In this document: one piece after another, positions 1-8,788 of the stretch
Position numbering within the stretch: position 1 is the stretch's first letter
How the letters are laid out: every line of letters begins with the position of its first letter
Source of the DNA: an uncultured Paracoccaceae bacterium
Lineage (GTDB): Bacteria > Pseudomonadota > Alphaproteobacteria > Rhodobacterales > Rhodobacteraceae
NCBI GenBank assembly: GCA_947501355.1
Contig: CANMVA010000001.1
Span: forward strand, 752,001-816,000
Length of the DNA stretch: 64,000 bases
Reading direction: 5' to 3'
Position numbers and translations under genes: made by a program
The notes under the pieces: model-generated
Database searches by the model: none
The model's input: only the letters and a program-made list of their open reading frames with translations
What the model was told of the DNA's origin: nothing

Positions 1-1149
1 CATTTCACGCTCTTTGACGACGCCCTCGACGGCATGCCGCATATGGTGTGCTTTGCGATGAAATCCGCCTCCAATCAGGCGATCCTGAAGCTTCTCGCCG
101 ATGCGGGCGCTGGCATGGACGTGGTCTCAGGCGGCGAATACATGCGCGCCAAGGCAGCAGGCGTGCTGGGTGACAAGATCGTCTTTTCCGGCGTTGGGAA
201 AACCGCCGATGAGATGCGCCTCGCGCTGGAAGGCGGCATCCGACAGTTCAACGTCGAAAGCGAGCCTGAGATGCAGGTGCTGTCGGCTGTAGCCAGTTCC
301 ATGGGCAAGACGGCCCCCATCACGGTCCGCGTGAACCCGGATGTCGATGCCAAGACCCACGCGAAAATCGCGACGGGGCGCAAGGAAGACAAATTCGGCA
401 TTCCGATTGCCCGTGCCCGCGAAGTGTATGCGCTGGCAGCCTCGCTCCCCGGTCTCAAAGTGATCGGCATTGATGTGCATATCGGCTCGCAACTCACCGA
501 ATTGGCCCCGTTTGAGACCGCCTATCAGAAGGTCGCCGAGCTGACTGAGCAACTTCGCGCCGACGGTCATGAGATCAGCCGCCTCGACCTCGGCGGCGGG
601 TTGGGTATCCCTTATACGCGCTCCAACGAGGCCCCGCCGCTGCCTACGGAATACGGCGCGCTCATCAAGCGCACGGTCAGCCATCTGGGCTGCGAGATCG
701 AGATCGAGCCGGGTCGCCTTATCTCGGGCAATGCAGGCATCATGGTCAGCAAGGTGATCTATGTGAAATCGGGCGAAGGGCGCGATTTTCTCATACTGGA
801 CGGGGCGATGAACGACCTCATCCGCCCTGCGATGTATGAAGCCTATCACGATATTATCCCGGTGATTGAGCCCGCTCCGGGTGTCGATCAGCAGCCCTAT
901 GACATCGTCGGCCCTGTCTGCGAAAGCGGTGACACGTTCGCCAAGCAACGCGACATGCCGCCCCTCGAAGCGGATGATCTGGTCGCCTTCCGCTCCGCCG
1001 GAGCCTACGGCGCTGTGATGTCCAGCGAATACAACACCCGCCCTCTGATCCCCGAAGTTCTGGTGCAAGGCGATCAATTCGCTGTCATTCGGCCCCGTCC
1101 GACCTTTGACGAAATCATAAATCGCGATACCATTCCTGAATGGCTTTAA
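1..1149 (+). CDS. lysA: Diaminopimelate decarboxylase, 5' end outside the window
   Basis: PLP enzyme that decarboxylates meso-diaminopimelate to L-lysine, the last step of lysine synthesis. The reading frame is open from base 1, so the first few dozen residues are missing; 382 residues are present. Visible family marks, in order, are the PLP lysine in CFAMKSASNQ near the left end, the HIGSQL strand of the alanine-racemase-like barrel, EIEPGRLI, the CESGDTFA active-site cysteine motif, and YNTRP near the C-terminus. The stop is followed after 36 bases by a DUF4175 gene on the same strand, so the two may be co-transcribed. argH is a common upstream neighbour of lysA in proteobacteria but is not visible here. 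Confidence 0.96.
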   Translation, partial: HFTLFDDALDGMPHMVCFAMKSASNQAILKLLADAGAGMDVVSGGEYMRAKAAGVLGDKIVFSGVGKTADEMRLALEGGIRQFNVESEPEMQVLSAVASSMGKTAPITVRVNPDVDAKTHAKIATGRKEDKFGIPIARAREVYALAASLPGLKVIGIDVHIGSQLTELAPFETAYQKVAELTEQLRADGHEISRLDLGGGLGIPYTRSNEAPPLPTEYGALIKRTVSHLGCEIEIEPGRLISGNAGIMVSKVIYVKSGEGRDFLILDGAMNDLIRPAMYEAYHDIIPVIEPAPGVDQQPYDIVGPVCESGDTFAKQRDMPPLEADDLVAFRSAGAYGAVMSSEYNTRPLIPEVLVQGDQFAVIRPRPTFDEIINRDTIPEWL

Positions 1150-1185
1150 TCGCTATCCCGCGATTTGAGCTTTCGGGAATGATGT

Positions 1186-3828
1186 ATGGCCAACACCACC
1201 CCCTTGCCTGACACCACCACGCGCGCGCTGCGCTGGCCCATTCGGCTGACCCGTCTCGGCATGCTGGCAGAGCGTGTCTTGCGGGGCTTCTGGCCGCTTT
1301 TCTCGATCATTTTCCTTGTCGCCGCACTTCTGATGATGGGCGTGCAGGATGAACTGCCCGTTGAGGGGGTCTGGGCCATTGCCGTCGCCTCTGTCGGCGG
1401 CGCGCTTTATGCGGCTTACTATGGCATCCGCAGCTTTAAATGGCCCACATGGGATGAGGCGCTGGACCGGTTGGATCAAACCCTGCCGGGCCGCCCGATT
1501 GCCGCGATCACCGATACGCAGGCCATTGGCTCACAAGACCCTGCATCGCAAGCCGTGTGGGACGCGCATATCGACCGCATGGCAGAACGCGCGAAATCTG
1601 CGAAAGCCGTCCAACCCGATCTTGCGATTGCTCGCCGCGACCCGTTTGCGCTGCGCTATGTGGCGCTTTTGGCGTTTGTGACCGCCCTGATCTTCGGCTC
1701 GGTCCTGCGCGTGGCGTCCGTCACGCAGATGACGCCGGGGATGCCCAATCAACTGGCCACGGGCCCTGCCTGGGAGGGTTGGGTTGAGCCGCCCGCCTAT
1801 ACCGGCGCGCCAAGCCTTTACCTGAACGACATCACCAACGAGGCGTTTCGCGTGCCCGAAGGCAGCCGCCTGACTTTGCGCCTTTATGGGGAAGTGGGTG
1901 CGCTGACCGTCTCGGAAACCGTGTCCGGCCGGACCGAGGATGTCGGCTCTGCCGCAGATATCAATCAGGAGTTTGAGGTCACCAAAAGCGGAACGCTCTC
2001 CATCGACGGACAAGGCGGGCGCAGCTGGAATATCGTCATGATCCCCGATGCAGCGCCCTCTGTGTCGCTCTCGGCCAATATGGATGCCGAAGCCGACGGC
2101 CAGATGCAGCAACGCTTCATCGCCACGGATGATTTCGGTGTCGTCGCGGGCACCGCCACGATCAATATCGACCTTGCGAATGTCGACCGCGCCCACGGCT
2201 TGACTGTCGATCCCGACCCGCGAGAGCCCATTGTGCTGGACGCGCCGATGCCGATTTCTGGTGATCGGGCCGAGTTTGAAGAAACGCTGATCGAGAACCT
2301 GTCAGAGCATCCTTTTGCCAACCTGCCTGTGACGTTGCAGATCGAGGTGGAAGACGCGTTGGGTCAAACCGGCCAGACCGCCTTGGCCGAGGTTACTTTA
2401 CCAGGTCGTCGCTTCTTTGACCCGCTTGCGAAATCCGTGATCGAGCAGCGCCGCGATCTGCTTTGGTCAAAGTCGAATGCCCCGCGTGTCGCTCAGATTT
2501 TGCGCACCGTTTCGCATCGTCCTGAGGGCATTTATCGCTCGGAAACCGCCTATCTGCGCACGCGCATGATCATTCGCCGCCTGGAAGCCTTCGCGACTTA
2601 TGGCTTTGGCGATGAAGAGCAGGAAGAGATCACGCAAGCCCTCTGGGACCTCGCCATTCTGTTGGAAGACGGCAGCCTGTCGGACGCGCTGGAACGTCTG
2701 CGCCGCGCGCAGGATCAGCTGTCAGAGGCGATGCGCGACGGCGCCAGCGACGAGGAAATCGCTGAATTGATGCAGGAACTGCGCGAGGCCATGCAGGATT
2801 ACATGCGCCAGCTTGCTGAACAGGCAGAGCCGCAAGACGGCGAACAAAGCGCCGAGAATATGCAGGAGATCACCGGCGATCAGCTGCAAGACATGATGGA
2901 CCGAATTCAGGAACTGATGGAGCAAGGCCGCATGGCCGAGGCTCAGCAGCTCATGGATCAGCTCATGCAGATGATGGAGAACATGCGCGTCACTCAAGGT
3001 CAGCAAGGCCAACAAGGCCAGCAAAGCCCCGGTGAGCAGGCGATGGAAGGCTTGGCAGAGACGCTGCGCGAACAACAGGGCCTGAGCGACGAGGCCTTCC
3101 GCGACTTACAGGAACAGTTCAACCCGAATGCCCAAGCAGGCGAGAGCGCTCAGAATGAAGGCCGCTCTGGCGGCCAGGGCCGTGGTCAGGAACACACCCA
3201 GCAGGGTCAGGGCCAAGGTCAGGGCGAACAGCAAGGCGAAGGTCAGCAACCCGGTCAGCAGCAAGGCTCTGGCCAGGGGCAGGCGCAGAACCAGCAAGAC
3301 GGGCAAAGCGGCCAAGGCGGGCAAGCCGATAGCCTCGCGGATCGCCAGCAAGCGCTGCGTGATGAGTTGAGCCGTCAGCAAGGGAACATGCCGGGTGCCG
3401 GCACCCCCGAAGGTGACGCCGCGCGTGAAGCGCTGGGCCGGGCCGGTGAGGCCATGGACAACGCCGAGGAAGCACTGCGCCAGAACGATCTGGCCGAGGC
3501 GATTGATAATCAATCGGCCGCGATGGAGGCGCTTCGCGAAGGGATGCGCAATCTGGGTGATCAGATGGCCCAGCAACAACAACAGCAGCAAGGTCAGGGC
3601 GAGCAAGGCGACCAGTTCGGCCAGAACGCCCCCAGCCAGCGCGACCCGTTGGGCCGCGAGCAAGGCAATGCCGGTGGCCAGCTTGGCACCGAGCAGGGGC
3701 TTTTGCAGGATGAAGATGTCTATCGCCGCGCCCGCGATCTGCTGGACGAGATTCGCCGCCGCTCTGGCGAGACAGAGCGCCCTGAAGTCGAACGCGACTA
3801 CTTGCGTCGTTTGCTGGACCGGTTCTGA
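1186..3828 (+). CDS. DUF4175 / TIGR02302 family membrane protein
   Basis: Large 880-residue protein of unknown function, recognised as the alphaproteobacterial TIGR02302 (DUF4175) family. Three hydrophobic segments are visible (about residues 37-55, 62-80 and 155-175), followed by a long soluble, probably periplasmic part. From about residue 480 it is rich in Glu, Gln and Met and looks helical or coiled coil. Residues about 600-735 are low-complexity Gln/Gly repeats of GQGQ and QQGQ type, and a second short poly-Gln run lies near residue 795. The C-terminus turns back to charged helix. It follows lysA closely. A role in the cell envelope is inference from topology only. Confidence 0.85.
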   Translation: MANTTPLPDTTTRALRWPIRLTRLGMLAERVLRGFWPLFSIIFLVAALLMMGVQDELPVEGVWAIAVASVGGALYAAYYGIRSFKWPTWDEALDRLDQTLPGRPIAAITDTQAIGSQDPASQAVWDAHIDRMAERAKSAKAVQPDLAIARRDPFALRYVALLAFVTALIFGSVLRVASVTQMTPGMPNQLATGPAWEGWVEPPAYTGAPSLYLNDITNEAFRVPEGSRLTLRLYGEVGALTVSETVSGRTEDVGSAADINQEFEVTKSGTLSIDGQGGRSWNIVMIPDAAPSVSLSANMDAEADGQMQQRFIATDDFGVVAGTATINIDLANVDRAHGLTVDPDPREPIVLDAPMPISGDRAEFEETLIENLSEHPFANLPVTLQIEVEDALGQTGQTALAEVTLPGRRFFDPLAKSVIEQRRDLLWSKSNAPRVAQILRTVSHRPEGIYRSETAYLRTRMIIRRLEAFATYGFGDEEQEEITQALWDLAILLEDGSLSDALERLRRAQDQLSEAMRDGASDEEIAELMQELREAMQDYMRQLAEQAEPQDGEQSAENMQEITGDQLQDMMDRIQELMEQGRMAEAQQLMDQLMQMMENMRVTQGQQGQQGQQSPGEQAMEGLAETLREQQGLSDEAFRDLQEQFNPNAQAGESAQNEGRSGGQGRGQEHTQQGQGQGQGEQQGEGQQPGQQQGSGQGQAQNQQDGQSGQGGQADSLADRQQALRDELSRQQGNMPGAGTPEGDAAREALGRAGEAMDNAEEALRQNDLAEAIDNQSAAMEALREGMRNLGDQMAQQQQQQQGQGEQGDQFGQNAPSQRDPLGREQGNAGGQLGTEQGLLQDEDVYRRARDLLDEIRRRSGETERPEVERDYLRRLLDRF

Positions 3829-3839
3829 CCCCGGCGGTC

Positions 3840-3868
3840 TGGCATCCGAACCTTCATCCCGGATGCCA
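3840..3868. terminator. Hairpin between convergent genes
   Basis: Perfect 9-bp inverted repeat (TGGCATCCG / CGGATGCCA) with an 11-base loop, lying between the stops of the DUF4175 gene (+) and the GNAT gene (-). There is no clear T run, so it may act as a bidirectional stop or only as an mRNA end stabiliser. Confidence 0.5.
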
Positions 3869-3876
3869 GCCTGATT

Positions 3877-4416
3877 TCACCAATATGCCGGATCGCTCAA
3901 TGCCGCGACACAGTGCGACGGCCCTTTGAGTGGCGGGAACCCATCGCCGGTTAATGACTGCCCGAGCCATCCATGGGGATGCCCAAGTGGCAAAGGCGCT
4001 TGGGCCTGCGCTTGAGTGATCTGAGCAAAGCCAACCTTGGCGTAGAAATTGATATCCCCATAGGTCAGGACGACATCCACACCCTGCATGCGCAGATGCC
4101 CTAAACCGTGCTGCAAAAGCCGTTGTCCGATGCCTTGCCCTTGATGGCTGGTCTGGATGGCCACCGGAGAGAGCAGAAACACCGTTCGTCGATCTTCAGG
4201 ATAGATAAGGCGCGTGAACAGGATCGCGCCGACGATCTTGCCCGCTTCAATCGCCAGGAAAACCTGAAGGTCGCTCTCTTTGGTGCTTGCCAGAATATCG
4301 GCCGCCAGCCCGCCAACCAACTGGCCTTCGGCCTCGCCCTCTGACGCGGCGAAGGTTGCGGTGAAAAATGCTACAATCTCGTCGCCGAGCTCTTTGTAAG
4401 TGGACGTAAATTCCAT
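3877..4416 (-). CDS. GNAT family N-acetyltransferase
   Basis: 179-residue Gcn5-related acetyltransferase; substrate unknown. The acetyl-CoA pyrophosphate loop is visible as QTSHQGQGIGQRLLQHGL (about residues 92-109, Q/R-x-x-G-x-G type), preceded by the strand LSPVAIQ and followed by the typical GDINFYAKVGF segment. The start is supported by AAAGGA about nine bases upstream. The YjhX-type gene lies upstream on the same strand with a 24-base gap, so the pair could be co-transcribed. YhbS-like proteins are the nearest family resemblance. The gene converges on the DUF4175 gene. Confidence 0.88.
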   Translation of the reverse strand: MEFTSTYKELGDEIVAFFTATFAASEGEAEGQLVGGLAADILASTKESDLQVFLAIEAGKIVGAILFTRLIYPEDRRTVFLLSPVAIQTSHQGQGIGQRLLQHGLGHLRMQGVDVVLTYGDINFYAKVGFAQITQAQAQAPLPLGHPHGWLGQSLTGDGFPPLKGPSHCVAALSDPAYW

Positions 4417-4440
4417 AGTCCGGTCCTTTCGTATTGTTGG

Positions 4441-4698
4441 TCAGCGTTGATTGAGTTGCGCCCGCACGGCTTTGATCCCTAACCGCGAAGCGCGGTAAGG
4501 ATGGCCGTTTTGCGAGCGGATAAAGCGCCGTTTCTTGAGGCGCAGAAACACGGGCATTGTGCAGTCGGTCAAGACGTGACCAGCGCGCGTGTAACAGGTG
4601 ACAGAGCGTATCTTGCCGTTCTCGCACCGTTCATGATGGATGGATCCACCAAGGGCGAGTTCATGCAAAACACGCTGTTCGTGCTTTGAAATATTCAA
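4441..4698 (-). CDS. yjhX: YjhX family protein (UPF0386, toxin-like)
   Basis: 85 residues, the same length as Escherichia coli YjhX, with the family pattern MNISKHEQRVLHELALGG at the N-terminus and NGHPYRASRLG near the C-terminus. YjhX was proposed as the toxin partner of the YjhQ acetyltransferase in E. coli, so the GNAT gene immediately downstream is a notable neighbour. The basic C-terminal half could form a winged-helix-like nucleic-acid binding fold, but that is a guess. The start codon is TTG with a weak GAGA Shine-Dalgarno sequence. Whether the protein is toxic here is unknown. Confidence 0.85.
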   Translation of the reverse strand: MNISKHEQRVLHELALGGSIHHERCENGKIRSVTCYTRAGHVLTDCTMPVFLRLKKRRFIRSQNGHPYRASRLGIKAVRAQLNQR

Positions 4699-4948
4699 CG
4701 GAGTGTCTCGATTTTATGAGAGTGCACAAAACAGGTCACACAGCGTCGCGCGTGCGTGTCCTTATCTGTTACTGGCGTTCCTGAAGGGTGAGATCAGGAA
4801 CGGGCTTATGCCCGGGGCTCTCGCATAAAATCTCCATTGCGGCAGGCAGTCGCCTGCGGCTGATGTGAAGATACGTCTCCGGATGAAAGCGAACAAGATG
4901 CGGCGCGCGCTGCCTCAAAAATCGTGGGCTTTCGGCCACGGATGTGGG

Positions 4949-5752
4949 TCAGCCTTCGCCACTATTCATCGTGTCGACGGCTGATTTCAGCTGGTTGTCG
5001 ATGCTGATACGCAACTGATCGACCTGCGCGACATAGCCTGTCAGCATATCCGTCAGACCCGGCATCGCTGCACTGATCTGGGGCGCATAAACATAGGCAA
5101 GGGTCAGAGCGGCCGCAATCATCAAGGCCAGACCAAAGCCGATCCGAAAGCCACGGCGACCGTGGTTCACCGGCTCTTCCACCGCATCCGACAGCGGGAC
5201 AGAGGCGTGCTCCAACCCGCCGCGCAGGGTCGAGTTGATCTGTTCAATATCGGGGAGCAACTCCTTGCGGGTAGGTTCCTCGGGCGGTTCCGGAGCGCTT
5301 TCGGGGTCTTCCGGGTCCAGACCGCGCAGGCGGGCCATGCGCTCGCGCGCCTGCACATCGCGGGGGCTTTCCGCGACCGCGCCTGACAGGCCTAAATCCT
5401 GTTGATATTCAAGGGCTTCGGCTTCCGCCTTGCGCGCTGTTTCCTCATAGGCGGCCTCTTCCTGAAGCACGGCTTGCACGTCTTCCGGCAAGGGCCGCCG
5501 CGCGGGCTCGTCCTGCGTTGCGTGTGCATCCTCAAGGTCTTCGTCGGTCAGCTCGGCGTCGTCCTCTGGCGGGCTCAGCTCGGCCTCTTCTGGGATCGAA
5601 TCCTCGTCAAGCTCATCCTCTAGAGGGGCATTTGCGGAGGTCTGAAACCATGTATGCCCACAATTGGAACATTGCACGTCGCGCCCGTCCTCCGGGATCG
5701 CGTCGTCACCGATTTCGTATTGCGCCCCGCAATTCGGGCAGATCAGTCGCAT
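4949..5752 (-). CDS. MJ0042-type zinc-ribbon membrane protein
   Basis: 267 residues. The start at 5752 is chosen because AAGGGGG lies just upstream and the product then begins MRLICPNCGAQYEI, as in the MJ0042 zinc-finger family. Four cysteines (CPNC at residues 5-8 and CSNC at 28-31) form a zinc ribbon. A long acidic, low-complexity middle follows (about 35-150), then a single transmembrane helix near residues 197-218 (IGFGLALMIAAALTLAYVYA) and a short extra-cytoplasmic tail. It lies divergent from ftsE, an arrangement I associate with Rhodobacterales. Function unknown; a regulatory or envelope role is inference. Confidence 0.82.
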   Translation of the reverse strand: MRLICPNCGAQYEIGDDAIPEDGRDVQCSNCGHTWFQTSANAPLEDELDEDSIPEEAELSPPEDDAELTDEDLEDAHATQDEPARRPLPEDVQAVLQEEAAYEETARKAEAEALEYQQDLGLSGAVAESPRDVQARERMARLRGLDPEDPESAPEPPEEPTRKELLPDIEQINSTLRGGLEHASVPLSDAVEEPVNHGRRGFRIGFGLALMIAAALTLAYVYAPQISAAMPGLTDMLTGYVAQVDQLRISIDNQLKSAVDTMNSGEG

Positions 5753-5863
5753 CAGGCCCCCTTGCCCAGTGTCCACCTTGGTCAACGCCATTTGTAGCAA
5801 CCATTTGACGAAGGGCAATGAAATAGAGCCGGAGCATGATTGAAACCGGGCCGTTGTTGAGGC

Positions 5864-6574
5864 ATGACAACGGTTAACAAAACGCGGGGTGGAGACGTGA
5901 TCGAGTTGCAGGAGGCAGGCTACGGCTATGACGGGCGCGCCCTGCTGTCAGGCATGTCGCTGTCATTGGCTCCGGGTTCTTTTCACTTTCTGACGGGGCC
6001 ATCCGGGGCGGGCAAGACCACCTTTCTGAAATTGCTCTATGCTGAACTGACCGCGACCAGCGGGCGGGTGCATATCTTTGGTCAGGACCCTTTGCAACTC
6101 AGCCGAGACGAGGTGTCGGACATGCGGCGGCGCATTGGTGTCGTGCATCAGGATTGCCAGTTTCTGGATCATCTTTCGATGCGTGAGAACGTGGCGTTGC
6201 CACTGACCGTCGCGCGTCGCGACGTGAGCGCAGAGGCCGCCAATTTGGACGAGTTGCTAGGTTGGGTTGGTTTGGCCCAGCAAGCGCGCTCCCTGCCGCC
6301 GGAGCTCTCGGGTGGGGAGCGGCAACGCGCTGCATTGGCGCGCGCGGTCATCACCTCGCCTGAGATTGTGCTGGCGGATGAGCCGACCGGCAATGTCGAT
6401 TGGGAGATGTCGCAGAAGTTGCTCAACCTTCTGGTCCAGCTGAATAAAATGGGAAAGACGATTGTCATTGCCACCCATGATCTGAACCTGATCCGAGCCG
6501 CAAAAGCGCAAGTCGCTACGCGTGTTCTGCGTATCGTCGGCGGCTCCATCCAAGCTGCGGGAGCCGACTTGTGA
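5864..6574 (+). CDS. ftsE: Cell division ATP-binding protein FtsE
   Basis: ABC-type ATPase that pairs with FtsX at the division site to control septal peptidoglycan hydrolases. Walker A (GPSGAGKTT), the signature LSGGERQR, Walker B (IVLADEPTGN) and the switch histidine (IATHD) are all present in a 236-residue protein of normal size. The ATG at 5864 gives the longest form. A GTG at 5897, preceded by GGGTGGAG, would give a product beginning VIELQEAGYGY, which fits the usual FtsE N-terminus better and may be the true start. The stop overlaps the ftsX start by four bases. Confidence 0.95.
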   Translation: MTTVNKTRGGDVIELQEAGYGYDGRALLSGMSLSLAPGSFHFLTGPSGAGKTTFLKLLYAELTATSGRVHIFGQDPLQLSRDEVSDMRRRIGVVHQDCQFLDHLSMRENVALPLTVARRDVSAEAANLDELLGWVGLAQQARSLPPELSGGERQRAALARAVITSPEIVLADEPTGNVDWEMSQKLLNLLVQLNKMGKTIVIATHDLNLIRAAKAQVATRVLRIVGGSIQAAGADL

Positions 6575-7455
6575 CCGCGCTGCTGTCGCCCGAAAGCGGC
6601 GCTGACCGTGTGGTGCCGCCCAGTGGCTTTACCGCCTCGCTGACCGTGTTCAGCGCCGGCGCCATGGCGTTTCTGGCGGTCTTCGCCATGGCCTTGTCGC
6701 TCGCCACATCCCGTCTGGCGGATCGCTGGGGGGCCGAGCTGGCGCGCAGCTCCACCGTGCGGATTTCCGCCCCGGAGGAACAGATGGCGGCGCAGACCGC
6801 CGCTGTCGTTGCAATCCTGCAGACAACACCGGGGGTCCGCGCGGCCCGTGCGCTGACCGATGCCGAGCAAACAGCCTTGCTTGAGCCGTGGTTTGGCCCG
6901 GACCTGCCGCTGGACACGTTGCCCGTTCCGCAACTGATCGAGGTGATCGAGGACGCCGACGGTTTCGACCCTCAAGGTCTGCGTCTGCGCCTTCAAGCCG
7001 AGGCGCCCGGCGCGGTGCTGGATGACCACACACGCTGGCGTCGACCACTTGTAGAGGCCGCGAACCGACTGCGAACGCTCGGCATCATGTCCTTGCTGCT
7101 GATCGCAGCGACCACCGGCGCGATGATCACACTGGCCGCGAACGCTGCCCTGTCGGCCAATGCGCAAGTGGTCTCGGTGCTGCGCCTTGTGGGGGCGCGC
7201 GACCGCTACATCGCCAACGCATTCGTACGCCGCTTCACATTGCGCGCGTTGGTGGGCGCGTTGGGCGGCACGGCGCTTGGCATGATCTCCATTGCGCTGC
7301 TGCCCAAAGCCTCTACCGCCGGTGGGTTTCTGACCGGGCTGGGGTTTCAGGGCGTGCATTGGTTCTGGCCGCTGATCGTGCCGCCGCTTGCCGCCCTCGT
7401 GGCGCTGATCGCCACGCGCGCCGCCGCCTTGCGCGTGTTGAAAGGACTGACCTGA
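6571..7455 (+). CDS. ftsX: Cell division protein FtsX (permease-like)
   Basis: 294-residue integral membrane partner of FtsE. One hydrophobic helix lies near the N-terminus (about residues 25-48). It is followed by an extracytoplasmic domain of about 130 residues, then three more helices around 168-195, 223-245 and 265-285, giving the usual four-helix FtsX layout. The GTG start overlaps the ftsE stop (GTGA), indicating translational coupling, and the stop overlaps the plsC-like start in TGATG. Sequence similarity in this family is weak, so the assignment leans on topology and on position behind ftsE. Confidence 0.92.
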   Translation: MTALLSPESGADRVVPPSGFTASLTVFSAGAMAFLAVFAMALSLATSRLADRWGAELARSSTVRISAPEEQMAAQTAAVVAILQTTPGVRAARALTDAEQTALLEPWFGPDLPLDTLPVPQLIEVIEDADGFDPQGLRLRLQAEAPGAVLDDHTRWRRPLVEAANRLRTLGIMSLLLIAATTGAMITLAANAALSANAQVVSVLRLVGARDRYIANAFVRRFTLRALVGALGGTALGMISIALLPKASTAGGFLTGLGFQGVHWFWPLIVPPLAALVALIATRAAALRVLKGLT

Positions 7456-8186
7456 TGGGTTATGCGATCCAGTGGCTGCGGTCCTTGCTGTTCAACACGC
7501 AGATGTATCTGATCATGCCGATCTGGGGGCTGGTCTTCTTTCCGTGGGCTCTGGTTGACCAACGCGGAGCGTTTGTCTGCTGCAAGTCCTTCTCGCGCTA
7601 CACCCGCTGGACGGCATCCTGGATGATCGGCCTCAAGGTCGAGATCCGCGGCACCCCACCCACTGGCAACGTGTTGGTCGCTGCCAAACATCAGTCTTTC
7701 CTAGACGTGATGATGATTTTCACCGCCTTGCCGCGAGGCAAATTCATCATGAAAAAGCTGCTCAAATACGCGCCTGTCGTGGGGCAATACGCCGTCCGCC
7801 TGAACTGCGTCATGGTGGATCGCGGCAAACGCGGGGCCGCCATTCAGAAGATGATCGAGGATGTGCGCGCTGGCCATGATGAGGGCCAGCTGATCATCTA
7901 TCCGCAAGGCACGCGCATCGCGCCAGGTGTCAAAGCGCCTTACAAGGTTGGCACGGCAGTTCTCTATGAGCAGCTCCAACAGCCTTGCGTGCCGGTCGCC
8001 ACGAATGTCGGTGTCTTCTGGCCAAAACGCGGGGTCTACCGCAAACAAGGCACCGCGGTGTTTGAGTTCCTTGAGCCGATTGCGCCGGGCCTGCCGAAAA
8101 ACGTCTTCCTGCAGCAGCTCGAAGAGGTGATCGAGACCCGCTCGGACGCGTTGAATGCGGAGGCTGGATTTCATGCGGATCGTTAA
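7455..8186 (+). CDS. plsC: 1-acyl-sn-glycerol-3-phosphate acyltransferase
   Basis: Acylates lysophosphatidic acid to phosphatidic acid at the inner membrane. 243 residues. The start at 7455 is taken because it overlaps the ftsX stop (TGATG) and gives an N-terminal hydrophobic segment (about residues 15-32). Acyltransferase block I is present as HQSFLD (H-x4-D), with the glycerol-phosphate binding motif as YPQGTR in place of PEGTR. The gene is third in the ftsEX operon. The 3' end overlaps the next gene by 14 bases. Confidence 0.93.
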   Translation: MGYAIQWLRSLLFNTQMYLIMPIWGLVFFPWALVDQRGAFVCCKSFSRYTRWTASWMIGLKVEIRGTPPTGNVLVAAKHQSFLDVMMIFTALPRGKFIMKKLLKYAPVVGQYAVRLNCVMVDRGKRGAAIQKMIEDVRAGHDEGQLIIYPQGTRIAPGVKAPYKVGTAVLYEQLQQPCVPVATNVGVFWPKRGVYRKQGTAVFEFLEPIAPGLPKNVFLQQLEEVIETRSDALNAEAGFHADR

Positions 8187-8775
8187 GGATATCCCGGCGC
8201 TCGAAGCACTATACGGCACGCCCGGAGAGGCGTCACTCCGCAAGGTTGCGCCCTGCCTGACGCCCACCTACCGCACATGGATCATGACCTCGCGGTTTTG
8301 CATTCTGACCACGGTTGGCCCCGACGGCACCGATGGGTCGCCGCGCGGCGATGATGGCCCGGTTGTGCATGAGCTTGATCCACAAACCCTCGCACTGCCC
8401 GATTGGCGCGGCAATCAACGGTTGGATTCGCTGCGCAACATCGTGAGCGATGGGCGCGTGTCGCTGATGTTCATGGTGCCGGGGTCGAATACAGTTGTGC
8501 GCGTGAACGGTTCCGCTGTGCTGAGCGACGATCCCGCTCTTGTCGGCCGGTTTGAGCAGAAGGGTCGCCACCCCGCGACCGTGATCGTGGTGCGCATTGC
8601 CGAGATCTATACCCAATGCGCCCGCGCGTTGCTCCGGGCTGGGCTTTGGGCGCGTGATGACAGCGCTGGCCTCCCCACGGTGGGGGAGATCATGACAGAC
8701 GTCACAAATGGTGATTTCGACGGCGTGAGCTATGACGCCGAATGGGCGGCACGTGCAGCAAAGACCATGTGGTAG
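8173..8775 (+). CDS. Pyridoxamine 5'-phosphate oxidase-fold protein (MSMEG_1061-like)
   Basis: 200-residue flavin-binding split-barrel protein. The visible pattern (RFCILTTVGPDGTDGSPRGD, cut here to its core, and later NIVSDGRVSLMFMVPG, VRVNGSA and GRHPATVIVVRI) fits the MSMEG_1061 subfamily of PNPOx-like proteins; it is not the vitamin B6 enzyme PdxH itself. The start at 8173 is supported by GGAGG nine bases upstream and lies inside the end of plsC, so it is probably part of the ftsEX-plsC transcript. The substrate is unknown; F420 or FMN binding is possible from the family. Confidence 0.86.
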   Translation: MRIVKDIPALEALYGTPGEASLRKVAPCLTPTYRTWIMTSRFCILTTVGPDGTDGSPRGDDGPVVHELDPQTLALPDWRGNQRLDSLRNIVSDGRVSLMFMVPGSNTVVRVNGSAVLSDDPALVGRFEQKGRHPATVIVVRIAEIYTQCARALLRAGLWARDDSAGLPTVGEIMTDVTNGDFDGVSYDAEWAARAAKTMW

Positions 8776-8788
8776 GAGCGAGAACGCG

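Noticed and set aside
127-1077. Minus-strand open frame of 316 codons opposite lysA
   Set aside because: Same cause: codon bias leaves antisense frames open; lysA motifs are all intact on the plus strand.
6169-7359. Minus-strand open frame of 396 codons opposite ftsE-ftsX
   Set aside because: Shadow of the ftsEX reading frames; no domain pattern.
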